Assembly (NCBI RefSeq): GCF_003584125.1
Contig: NZ_QXFL01000008.1
Location: forward strand, 1-64,000
Length of the DNA stretch: 64,000 nucleotides
DNA from: Aurantiacibacter zhengii
GTDB lineage: Bacteria > Pseudomonadota > Alphaproteobacteria > Sphingomonadales > Sphingomonadaceae
Direction: 5' to 3'
Shown: in pieces, positions 21,034 to 28,512 of the stretch
Position numbering within the stretch: position 1 is the stretch's first letter
How the letters are laid out: each line of letters starts with the position of its first letter
The notes under the pieces: generated by a model
Databases searched by the model: none
What the model was told of the DNA's origin: nothing
The model's input: only the letters and a program-made list of their open reading frames with translations
Position numbers and translations under genes: made by a program

Positions 21034-22830
21034 ATGGCGATCCCCGAAGTCACAAATCCTCCGGAAAAGGCCAAGAGCCTGAGTCCGCTCGTGATGATCT
21101 ACCGCGAGGCGAAGAAATACCCTCTGCAGGTGGTGTTGGCATGGCTCGCGTTGCTGATAACGGCCACGATCACCTCGCTCGCGCTGCCCAGCGCCCTGCG
21201 CCTGATCATCGACCGAGGCTTTACCGGCGATGGCGAGATCGGCCGCTGGTTCCGCTACCTGCTGGTGCTGGTGGGCGTGCTGGGCCTGGCAACCGCGATG
21301 CGTTTCTACTTCGTCAGCTGGCTGGGGGAACGGGTCGTCGCCGATATCCGGCGCAAGGTCTACGACAACCTGCTGCGCCTCTCGCCCTCGTTCTTCGAGG
21401 AGAACAGCCCCAAGGAAATCAGCAGCCGCATGGTATCCGACACCGCGATCATCGAGCAGGTGGTGGGCACCACCGTCTCTGTCGCGCTGCGCAATATCAT
21501 CATGGCTGTCCTTGCAACGGGTTACCTGTTCTGGCTTGCCCCGCAACTGGCCGTCTGGCTGCTGGTCGGCCTGCCCACGGTCATCATCCCGATCACGGTC
21601 TTCGGCAGGCGGTTGCGCAACGTCAGCCGCGAGAGCCAGGACCGGGTGGCCGATGTCGGCGGCATGGTGACCGAAACGCTCTCCGCGATGAAGATCGTGC
21701 AGGGTTTCAACCAGGAACGGCGCGAGGGCGAGCGGTTCGGCCTTTCGGTGGAGCGCACCTTTGCCGTTGCCAAGACGCGCGTGATGATCCGTGCCGTGAT
21801 GACGGCGATGGTCATCACCCTGGTGTTCGGCGGGATTACCGGCCTTCTCTGGCGCGGTGCCGTGCTGGTGACCACCGGAGAGATCACGGGCGGCACCATC
21901 GGCGCCTTCGTGTTCGCCAGCGCGATTGCGGCATCATCCTTCGGCGCTTTGACGGAAGTGCTGGGAGACCTGTTGCGCGGCGCAGGCGCGGCCAGCCGCC
22001 TCAGCGAACTGATGGAGGAAAAGCCGGTCATCGAGGCGCCCGCCCGCCCGCAGGCCCTGCCGCAGCCGCCCCGCGGTAGCCTGTCGTTCCAGAATGTCAC
22101 CTTCAGCTATCCCACCCGCCCGGGCGAACAGGCGATCAGCGACTTTTCGCTGACCATCGAACCGGGCGAGACAGTAGCCATCGTCGGCCCCTCGGGCGCG
22201 GGCAAGAGCACGATCTTCCAGCTTGCCGAGCGGTTCTACGACCCACAGTCTGGCACGGTGCGGATGGACGGCGTTCCGCTGACGCAGGCCGATCCCGCCG
22301 AGATACGCCGCCGCATGGCGCTGGTGCCGCAGGAAGGCGTGTTGTTCGCCGCCGATGCGCGCGACAACCTGCGCTACGGTGCGTGGGAGGCGGACGAGGA
22401 AGCCATATGGGAAGCCGCGCGTGCGGCCAATGCCGAACAGTTCCTGCGCGACCTGCCCGAAGGGCTCGATACCTTCCTTGGCGAAGGCGGAGCGCGCCTG
22501 TCGGGCGGGCAGCGCCAGCGCCTGGCCATCGCCCGCGCGCTGCTGCGCGATGCACCGATCCTGCTGCTGGACGAGGCGACCAGCGCACTGGACGCCGAAA
22601 GCGAGCGACTGGTGCAGGACGCGCTCGATCACCTGATGCAGGATCGCACGACGCTGGTTATCGCTCACCGCCTGGCCACGGTTCGCGCGGCCGACAGGAT
22701 CGTGGTGATGGAAGGTGGCCGGATCGTGGAACAGGGCGACCACGCCAGCCTGACCTCGCAGGGCGGTCTTTACGCCCGCCTCGCGGCCTTGCAGTTCGAC
22801 GATCCGGCAGCGCTCGCCAAAACAGCCTAA
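21034..22830 (+). CDS. MsbA-related ABC exporter
   Basis: 598 residues. The exporter membrane domain spans about residues 25-310 and the ATPase domain about 350-585, with Walker A GPSGAGKST, signature LSGGQRQRLAIARA, Walker B ILLLDEATSALD and H-loop IAHRLAT. It resembles the MsbA-related fused ABC proteins widespread in alphaproteobacteria. The substrate is unknown; a lipid or peptide is possible. The ATG at 21034 is chosen because MAIPEVTNPPEKAKSL opens a normal N-terminus; upstream in-frame codons are unlike protein. It diverges from phaZ across 209 bases. Confidence 0.88.
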   Translation: MAIPEVTNPPEKAKSLSPLVMIYREAKKYPLQVVLAWLALLITATITSLALPSALRLIIDRGFTGDGEIGRWFRYLLVLVGVLGLATAMRFYFVSWLGERVVADIRRKVYDNLLRLSPSFFEENSPKEISSRMVSDTAIIEQVVGTTVSVALRNIIMAVLATGYLFWLAPQLAVWLLVGLPTVIIPITVFGRRLRNVSRESQDRVADVGGMVTETLSAMKIVQGFNQERREGERFGLSVERTFAVAKTRVMIRAVMTAMVITLVFGGITGLLWRGAVLVTTGEITGGTIGAFVFASAIAASSFGALTEVLGDLLRGAGAASRLSELMEEKPVIEAPARPQALPQPPRGSLSFQNVTFSYPTRPGEQAISDFSLTIEPGETVAIVGPSGAGKSTIFQLAERFYDPQSGTVRMDGVPLTQADPAEIRRRMALVPQEGVLFAADARDNLRYGAWEADEEAIWEAARAANAEQFLRDLPEGLDTFLGEGGARLSGGQRQRLAIARALLRDAPILLLDEATSALDAESERLVQDALDHLMQDRTTLVIAHRLATVRAADRIVVMEGGRIVEQGDHASLTSQGGLYARLAALQFDDPAALAKTA

Positions 22831-22840
22831 CCCACTGTAG

Positions 22841-22874
22841 CGCAAGGGAACGGATGATCCGTTCATGTCTTGCG
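22841..22874 (+). other. Two-tier inverted repeat after the ABC exporter gene
   Basis: Inner arms AACGGA (22849-22854) and TCCGTT (22858-22863) pair around TGA. Outer arms CGCAAG (22841-22846) and CTTGCG (22869-22874) pair further out. It starts 10 bases past the exporter stop. No T-run follows, so it may be a transcript-end structure or a leader element of the M13 peptidase gene. Confidence 0.4.
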
Positions 22875-22983
22875 TCGAGCGGAATCGACATTACATCGAA
22901 TTCATAACGACAGAAACCGTCTTGTCCGTGTGGACGAATTCGGTCGCAGCAGATTTCCCCCACAAAGAGGATTGCCCATTCAC

Positions 22984-25107
22984 ATGATCCGCAAGTTACT
23001 TGTAACTTCGGCGTCCGTCATCGGACTTGCCGTCGCCGCCCCCGCCATCGCGCAGGAAGAAGATTCCAGCGCAGCGCCCACCATGGATTTCGGCACCTGG
23101 GGTGTCGATACCACCCAGCTGGATAGCAGCATCGATCCGGGTGACGACTTCAACGCCTATACCAATTCCAAGTGGACCACCGCGAACGAAATTCCCGCCG
23201 ATCGCCAGCGCTACGGCGCGTTCGACATGCTGCGCGAGCAGTCCATCCACGACGTTGAAAAGCTGGTGAGCGACCTCGTCGCTTCCAACCCTGCGCCGGG
23301 CACGACCGCGCGCCGCATCGTCGACGCCTACAATGCCTATTACAACATGGACGCGATCGATGCGAGCGGCCTTGCCCCGGCACAGCCGTTCCTGCAGGAA
23401 ATCTATTCCGCATCCGATCTGGAAGGCCTGACGCGGCTGTTCCCGCAGGCAGGATACCCCGGTCTCGTTTCGGCCGGTGTCGGCGTCGATGCACGCAACC
23501 CTACCGACTATGTGGTCAGCCTTGGCTTCAGCGGCATGGGTCTGCCCGACCGCGACTACTACCTCGTCGATTCCGAGAGCAATCTGGAAATTCGCGCCGC
23601 CTACAAGGACTATCTCACCTTCCTTCTGGGACAAGCTGGCTACCAGGATCCGCGCGCCGCGGCCGAATCGGTCTATGCGTTCGAACGCAGCGTCGCCGAG
23701 GTGGAATGGGCGCGCCAGATGTTCCGCTTGCCGCAGCTTACCTACAACGAGCTGACGCCTGCTGAACTGACCGCAATGGCGGGTGATTTCCCCATCGCTG
23801 CCCTGCTGGAAGCAGGTCAGTTTTCCGACCAGACGCGTTTCCTAGCCTCGCAGATCCCGCCCAGCGCAGAGGAAATCGAGGCGCTCGGCCTGACGGCGGA
23901 GCAGCAGGCCATGATCGGCGGCGGCCTGCCGGCGATGATGCAACTGATGACCGAAACCCCGCTGGCCACGATCAAGGCGTTCATGGCCGCGCAGTTCCTG
24001 TCGAACAACGCCGCCGTGCTTTCCAGTGAATTGGATGACGCGCGCTTCGACTTCTACGGCCGCACCATCGGTGGCCAGGAAGCCCAGCAGGAACGCTGGA
24101 AGCGTGCCATCGGCGCAGTGGAAGGCACGCTGGGCGAGCAGCTTGGCGCGCTTTACGTCGACCGGTACTTCCCGCCAGAGAGCAAGGCGCGCATGGACGA
24201 GCTGGTGGCAAACCTGCAGCGCGCCATGTCCTCTGCGCTCGATGAAAACGAGTGGATGACCGCCGACACGCTGACCGAGGCCCGCACAAAGCTGGAAGGC
24301 TTCGTGCCGATGATCGGCTATCCGGGTGAGTTCGAGACCTACGACGGCCTCGAGATCACGCCCGACGATCCGCTGGCCAACCGTATCAACGCCACGAACT
24401 GGGCGATTGCCGATGCCCGCTCGAAGCTTGGCACCAAGGTCGATCCCAGCGAATGGGGCATGCTGCCGCAGACGGTGAACGCCTATTATTCGCCGCTGAC
24501 CAACCGCATCGTTTTCCCCGCCGCGATCCTGCAGCCGCCGTTCTTCAACGCGGAAGCCGACCCGGCGGTGAATTACGGCGCAATCGGCGCGGTGATCGGT
24601 CATGAGATCGGCCATGGCTACGACGATCAGGGCTCGCAGTTCGATGCCACCGGCACCCTGCGCAACTGGTGGCAGGATTCGGACCGCGAAGGTTTCGAGC
24701 AGTTCACCCAGCGCATGGGCGAATTCATCGAATCCTATTGCCCGGTAGACAGCCCCGAAGGCCCGGTCTGCCTGCGTGCTGGCCAGTCGATGGGTGAAAC
24801 CCTTGGAGATGTCGTCGGCCTGCAGATGGCGCACCGCGCCTATCGCCTGTCGCTCAATGGTCAGGAAGCTCCGGTGATCGACGGCCTGACCGGCGACCAG
24901 CGCTTCTTCCTCGGCTTTGCCCAGGTCTGGCGCGGCATGGAGCGCGAGGAATCTCTGCGCAACCGCGTGATGACGGCCAATCACCCGCCGGGTGAATTCC
25001 GCCTCAACAACGCCGTGCGTCACCTCGATGCCTGGTACGACGCGTTCAATGTCGGCCCGGACGATGCACTCTACCTGGCACCGGAAGATCGCATTTCGAT
25101 CTGGTAA
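22984..25107 (+). CDS. M13-family zinc metallopeptidase, secreted
   Basis: 707 residues with a signal peptide (about residues 1-22, cut after APAIA). M13 (neprilysin-like) enzymes cleave small peptides outside the cytoplasm. The zinc site HEIGH is at about residues 540-544 within VIGHEIGHGYDDQG. The third ligand and its aspartate are in GETLGDVVGL (E605, D609). The substrate-binding NAYYSPLTN precedes it. The N-terminal helical domain starts SSIDPGDDFNAYTNSKW. Length and motif order fit the bacterial PepO group. A terminator hairpin follows at 25131. Confidence 0.93.
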   Translation: MIRKLLVTSASVIGLAVAAPAIAQEEDSSAAPTMDFGTWGVDTTQLDSSIDPGDDFNAYTNSKWTTANEIPADRQRYGAFDMLREQSIHDVEKLVSDLVASNPAPGTTARRIVDAYNAYYNMDAIDASGLAPAQPFLQEIYSASDLEGLTRLFPQAGYPGLVSAGVGVDARNPTDYVVSLGFSGMGLPDRDYYLVDSESNLEIRAAYKDYLTFLLGQAGYQDPRAAAESVYAFERSVAEVEWARQMFRLPQLTYNELTPAELTAMAGDFPIAALLEAGQFSDQTRFLASQIPPSAEEIEALGLTAEQQAMIGGGLPAMMQLMTETPLATIKAFMAAQFLSNNAAVLSSELDDARFDFYGRTIGGQEAQQERWKRAIGAVEGTLGEQLGALYVDRYFPPESKARMDELVANLQRAMSSALDENEWMTADTLTEARTKLEGFVPMIGYPGEFETYDGLEITPDDPLANRINATNWAIADARSKLGTKVDPSEWGMLPQTVNAYYSPLTNRIVFPAAILQPPFFNAEADPAVNYGAIGAVIGHEIGHGYDDQGSQFDATGTLRNWWQDSDREGFEQFTQRMGEFIESYCPVDSPEGPVCLRAGQSMGETLGDVVGLQMAHRAYRLSLNGQEAPVIDGLTGDQRFFLGFAQVWRGMEREESLRNRVMTANHPPGEFRLNNAVRHLDAWYDAFNVGPDDALYLAPEDRISIW

Positions 25108-25130
25108 GGCGCAAAAAACTAACCATCCGA

Positions 25131-25161
25131 CGGGGGCGAGGCTTGACTTCGCCCCCGTTTT
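25131..25161 (+). terminator. Rho-independent terminator after the M13 peptidase gene
   Basis: Arms CGGGGGCGA (25131-25139) and TCGCCCCCG (25149-25157) form a perfect 9-bp stem with a nine-base loop. It is followed by TTTT (25158-25161). Confidence 0.8.
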
Positions 25162-25212
25162 GGTTGGAGGCGGGAGCACGCACGCTCTCCATCCAGGGAC
25201 CACCGCTACCCG

Positions 25213-26058
25213 ATGACTTTCCTCCAGATGCTGATCCTTGCCGTGGTGCAGGGGATCACCGAATTCCTGCCGATCTCGTCTTCGGGGCACCTGATCCTCG
25301 TGCCGGTGTTCCTCGATTACCCCGATCAGGGTCCGATGCTGGACATCGCCGTGCACATCGGTTCGCTGCTGGCGATCATCGTCTACTTCTTCAAGGATGC
25401 CTGGGGCCTGGCACGCGGCGGCTTCGCCACCGTGGGTATCGGCCACGCGCCCGAACAAAAGCGCCTGTTCTGGTGGATCGTGCTGGGCACCGTTCCCGCC
25501 GTGATCGCGGGGCTGGCGATCAAGACCGGCGCCCTCAACGGCGTGGCCGTGGCGCTGTTCGGCCTGAAGATAGAGGATGGCGACCTGCTCGCATCGCTGC
25601 GCTTTACCGACCTCATCGCATTCAACCTGATCTTCTATGGCATCCTGCTGGGCATCGCCGATTATTTCGGGCGGGAGGATCGCAGCTACGAGGACCTGAC
25701 CTGGCGCGATGGCCTGCTGGTGGGCATGGCGCAGGCACTGGCGCTGATTCCCGGCACCAGCCGCTCCGGCGTCACGATGACGGCTGCGCGGGTACTCGGC
25801 TTCGGCCGGGTGGAGGCTGCGCGTTTCTCCTTCCTGCTGTCGATCCCCGCCGTGGCCGGGGCAGGCGTGCTGATCGTGCCCGATCTGATGGATGCGGGCG
25901 GAGAAATGGTAATGGAAGCGCTGATAACCGGCGGACTGACCTTCCTGGCCGCTTTCGGCACGATGGCATTCCTGATGAACTTCCTGAAGAGAGCCTCGAT
26001 GCTGCTCTTCGTGATCTACCGGATTGCGATGGGCGTGCTGCTGCTGTGGATGTTCTAA
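25213..26058 (+). CDS. uppP: Undecaprenyl-diphosphate phosphatase
   Basis: 281 residues with about eight membrane segments. UppP (BacA) regenerates undecaprenyl phosphate, the lipid carrier for peptidoglycan and surface glycans, and gives bacitracin tolerance. Both active-site motifs are present: GITEFLPISSSGHL near the N-terminus and PGTSRSGVTMTA at about residue 180. Length matches the family. It stands alone after a terminator. Confidence 0.96.
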   Translation: MTFLQMLILAVVQGITEFLPISSSGHLILVPVFLDYPDQGPMLDIAVHIGSLLAIIVYFFKDAWGLARGGFATVGIGHAPEQKRLFWWIVLGTVPAVIAGLAIKTGALNGVAVALFGLKIEDGDLLASLRFTDLIAFNLIFYGILLGIADYFGREDRSYEDLTWRDGLLVGMAQALALIPGTSRSGVTMTAARVLGFGRVEAARFSFLLSIPAVAGAGVLIVPDLMDAGGEMVMEALITGGLTFLAAFGTMAFLMNFLKRASMLLFVIYRIAMGVLLLWMF

Positions 26059-26201
26059 TGCGCTGTTAACCGCGCAATACACTGTATTACCAAGAAATTG
26101 CGCTAATTCCGATGATCTGTTGGCGACAAGTAGACCCAGCCGCATGGAACTGCATCCCCTTCCTTTCCGTTTAGTCTGTGAAAGGACCAAAGGTAAGGCA
26201 C

Positions 26202-26486
26202 GTGGGCTACATCTTCATGATAGTTTCGGGAACCATCCTCGGATGGCAGACCGCGTTCATGGTGCACGCCGACAGCGTACGGGCGCAATGGCGTTTCATG
26301 GCCGTTGGCGTAGTGGGCGCGGTTCTTTCCGGCCTGCTTCTGACGCCTGAACTTACCCACGGAAATCTGGTTTCAGGAACCTATACGGTAGATGCGTTGT
26401 TGATGACCATGGCCGGGGCTCTGGCCGCGCTGGTGATGTACAACTACCTGTATCGGCGCGACACTACCAAGCCGGGCCTCGACTGA
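26202..26486 (+). CDS. Small membrane protein, three predicted helices
   Basis: 94 residues, unknown function. Hydrophobic segments lie at about residues 3-20, 34-52 and 66-84, ending in a charged tail. The GTG at 26202 has AAAGG eight bases upstream; a GTG at 26178 and an ATG at 26217 are alternatives. The upstream gap (26059-26201) contains the palindrome AATAC-ACT-GTATT (26076-26088). It is followed 66 bases later by a small lipoprotein gene. Confidence 0.55.
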   Translation: MGYIFMIVSGTILGWQTAFMVHADSVRAQWRFMAVGVVGAVLSGLLLTPELTHGNLVSGTYTVDALLMTMAGALAALVMYNYLYRRDTTKPGLD

Positions 26487-26552
26487 AGTGAGGAATGAAT
26501 TCTAATGGCCGTTTCGAATGTCGCTGTGGCCATCTCAGGAAGGAAATACACT

Positions 26553-26798
26553 ATGAAGAAGATTATCGCTTTCGCCTCTGCCGCCGCTCTGGGCCTGGGC
26601 CTTGCCGCCTGTGACAGCGCCGCTGAAAACCAGGCCGAAGACAACATCGAAGAGATGGAAGATTCGCGCGATGCGCAGGTGAACGAAATGGAAGCCGAAG
26701 GCGTGATCACCGACGAGCAGGCCGACGCCATGGACGACCAGACCGACGCCATGGAAGAAAACATGGAAGAGCAGGCCGACGAAATCGACGGCATGTAA
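26553..26798 (+). CDS. Small acidic lipoprotein
   Basis: 81 residues. The signal peptide MKKIIAFASAAALGLGLAAC ends in a lipobox, so Cys20 should be lipidated. The mature part is rich in Glu, Asp and Met, with repeats such as EEMEDSRDAQ and DAMDDQTDAMEENMEEQADE that suggest a coiled coil. AAGGA lies upstream of the ATG. The function is unknown. A strong terminator follows. Confidence 0.75.
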   Translation: MKKIIAFASAAALGLGLAACDSAAENQAEDNIEEMEDSRDAQVNEMEAEGVITDEQADAMDDQTDAMEENMEEQADEIDGM

Positions 26799-26820
26799 GC
26801 CTGCATTTTGCAGTTCAGAG

Positions 26821-26854
26821 AACCGGCGCTGGAGCGATCCAGCGCCGGTTTTTT
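26821..26854 (+). terminator. Strong rho-independent terminator
   Basis: A 13-bp perfect stem (AACCGGCGCTGGA at 26821-26833; its complement at 26838-26850) with the tetraloop GCGA is followed by a T-run. It ends the lipoprotein transcript and lies 11 bases before the phhA stop on the other strand. Confidence 0.9.
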
Positions 26855-26864
26855 GTTGTCTGGA

Positions 26865-27824
26865 TCAGACCGGTCTGGCGTCGCTTCCGCGGCCGCCACG
26901 CAGGAAATATTCCTGCGTGCCACGATGCAGCACGTTGTCGACATCGATTACCGCCGAATTGGCATAGGTAAAGCTGGCGCCGAGGTCGCGATAGAGCCGG
27001 TCGAAATCGCGCTCCACCGTCTGGCGATAGAGGTCCTCGAAGCTTTCGATCACGAAATAGGTCGGCTGCAGGTCGTCGATCACGTAGTCGGTGCGCATGA
27101 CCCGGTCGACATTCAGCATGATGCGGTTCGGCGACTGGCCTTCCAGTGCAAAAACAGCCTCGGTCGGGCCGGATAGGATGCCCGCGCCGTAAATGCGCGG
27201 CTCGCCAGCTTCCATCATCAGGCCGAACTCCACCGTGTACCAGTAAAGCGCGCCAAGAGCCTTGAGCTTGTTGTAGCGCATGGCCTTCCAGCCCGCGCGG
27301 CCGTATTCCTGCATGTAATCGGCAAAGGTAGGGTCGGTCAGCAGCGGAACGTGGCCGAACACGTCGTGAAACACGTCGGGTTCCTGGATGTAATCGAACG
27401 TCTCGCGCGTGCGGATGAAGTTGCCCGCAGGGAACCGCCGGTTGGCCAGGTGCCAGAAGAACACGTGATCGGGGATGAGCATGGGAACCGGCACCACGCT
27501 CCAGCCGGTGCGCTTGCCCAGTTCCTCCGACAGCTCGCCGAAATCGGGCACGCCGCCCTTGCCAAGATCGAGCTTCTCCAGCCCTTCCAGCATGGCCGAA
27601 CAGGCGCGGCCGGGCAGCACGTTCATCTGCCGGGCGAACAGGTCGTCCCAGATTGCGTCGTCTTCGGAAGTGTACTGCGTCTGCTGCGGCTCCAGCCAGT
27701 CCTCGGTCACATGACCGGGACGCTTCAGCGGCGCGGTGAATACATCGTTGGAAACCTCGGGCAGGGTGCTGAAGTCCTGGCCCTGGTGGGCAGTTTCGCG
27801 GGGTTTTTCGGCAATGTCCGTCAT
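26865..27824 (-). CDS. phhA: Phenylalanine 4-monooxygenase
   Basis: 319 residues. It hydroxylates phenylalanine to tyrosine using iron, oxygen and a pterin. The iron ligands are His153 and His158 in DVFHDVFGHVP and Glu199 in WYTVEFGL, in the usual spacing. The prokaryotic catalytic domain starts near residue 40 with no regulatory ACT domain. A 22-bp palindrome sits directly upstream of the ATG (27827-27848). Two lipoprotein genes lie upstream on the same strand, ending 47 bases away; they look unrelated in function. Confidence 0.95.
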   Translation of the reverse strand: MTDIAEKPRETAHQGQDFSTLPEVSNDVFTAPLKRPGHVTEDWLEPQQTQYTSEDDAIWDDLFARQMNVLPGRACSAMLEGLEKLDLGKGGVPDFGELSEELGKRTGWSVVPVPMLIPDHVFFWHLANRRFPAGNFIRTRETFDYIQEPDVFHDVFGHVPLLTDPTFADYMQEYGRAGWKAMRYNKLKALGALYWYTVEFGLMMEAGEPRIYGAGILSGPTEAVFALEGQSPNRIMLNVDRVMRTDYVIDDLQPTYFVIESFEDLYRQTVERDFDRLYRDLGASFTYANSAVIDVDNVLHRGTQEYFLRGGRGSDARPV

Positions 27825-27826
27825 GT

Positions 27827-27848
27827 TGCAAATGATACCACATTTGCA
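27827..27848 (-). promoter_or_regulatory. Operator-like palindrome at the phhA start
   Basis: TGCAAATG (27827-27834) and CATTTGCA (27841-27848) form a perfect 8-bp inverted repeat with a six-base spacer, two bases upstream of the phhA ATG. Size and symmetry fit a dimeric repressor site. The regulator is not encoded nearby. Confidence 0.55.
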
Positions 27849-27871
27849 GGGCCGGTGCGAATCATTGCAAC

Positions 27872-28090
27872 CTATGTGCCGGGCGCCTCGGCCTGCGGGG
27901 TTTCGGGCGCTATTTCAGCAGGTTCGCGCGCGTCCAGCATCTCCTCGGCATCGCGCAGGGCAGCCGATTCACCCTGCGTGGGCGGAGCCGGTTCGCCTGT
28001 TCCCCCGCCGTCCCCGCAAGCGGCGCATGCGAAAAGGGCCAGACCCGCGAAGGCCCGGCCCGTTCTGCGGTGGAAACGCGCGGCGATCAC
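27872..28090 (-). CDS. Small proline-rich lipoprotein, coupled to the upstream gene
   Basis: 72 residues. A basic N-terminus (RFHRRTGR) and hydrophobic stretch lead to the lipobox-like FACAAC at about residues 20-25. The mature part is Pro/Glu/Ala rich. The GTG start overlaps the stop of the upstream lipoprotein gene by four bases (GTGA). No family is recognised. Coupling suggests that the two lipoproteins act together. Confidence 0.6.
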   Translation of the reverse strand: MIAARFHRRTGRAFAGLALFACAACGDGGGTGEPAPPTQGESAALRDAEEMLDAREPAEIAPETPQAEAPGT

Positions 28091-28395
28091 TCGCCGGCGT
28101 TGTCCATTTCGTCCTGGGCCGCCTCGGCAGCCGCTATCGCGTCGTCCACGGTTTCCTGCGCGGCGTCGCCAGCGGCCTCGGCGGTTGCTTCGGCATCGTC
28201 CAGCGCCTCTTCCACGTCCGCATCGTCCTGGGCCATGGCATCGGCATCGGCGACCGGATCGGGGGCGCCGGCCATCGCATCGTCGGCAGGCACTTCGACG
28301 GTATCAGCCACGGCATCATCCGACGCATCGGTGGTGTCGCCGCAGGCAGACAGCGCGAACGCGGCGGCAACGGCAACATAGGCAAGTTTCTTCAT
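28087..28395 (-). CDS. Small acidic lipoprotein with an Ala/Asp/Glu coiled-coil tail
   Basis: 102 residues. The signal peptide MKKLAYVAVAAAFALSAC ends in a lipobox. The tail from about residue 55 is a run of Ala, Asp and Glu with heptad-like spacing (AEATAEAAGDAAQE). It is similar in style, though not in sequence, to the lipoprotein at 26553. An AAGG sequence precedes the ATG. The gene diverges from recQ across 117 bases and is coupled to the following lipoprotein gene. Confidence 0.7.
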   Translation of the reverse strand: MKKLAYVAVAAAFALSACGDTTDASDDAVADTVEVPADDAMAGAPDPVADADAMAQDDADVEEALDDAEATAEAAGDAAQETVDDAIAAAEAAQDEMDNAGE

Positions 28396-28512
28396 GGGGG
28401 ATTGACCCTTTCCTCGAGATTGAACCCGAATTGCCCATAGCCGTGCAAACGCCAAGTGGAAATGCCTGTTGCGGCGGTAGGCGCGGGGGCCTTGACCTGT
28501 CACAGGAGCACG

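Noticed and set aside
23842-26190. 782-codon minus-strand frame over the M13 peptidase and uppP
   Set aside because: Both genes on the plus strand have clear catalytic motifs; the antisense frame crosses the terminator and has no protein-like pattern.
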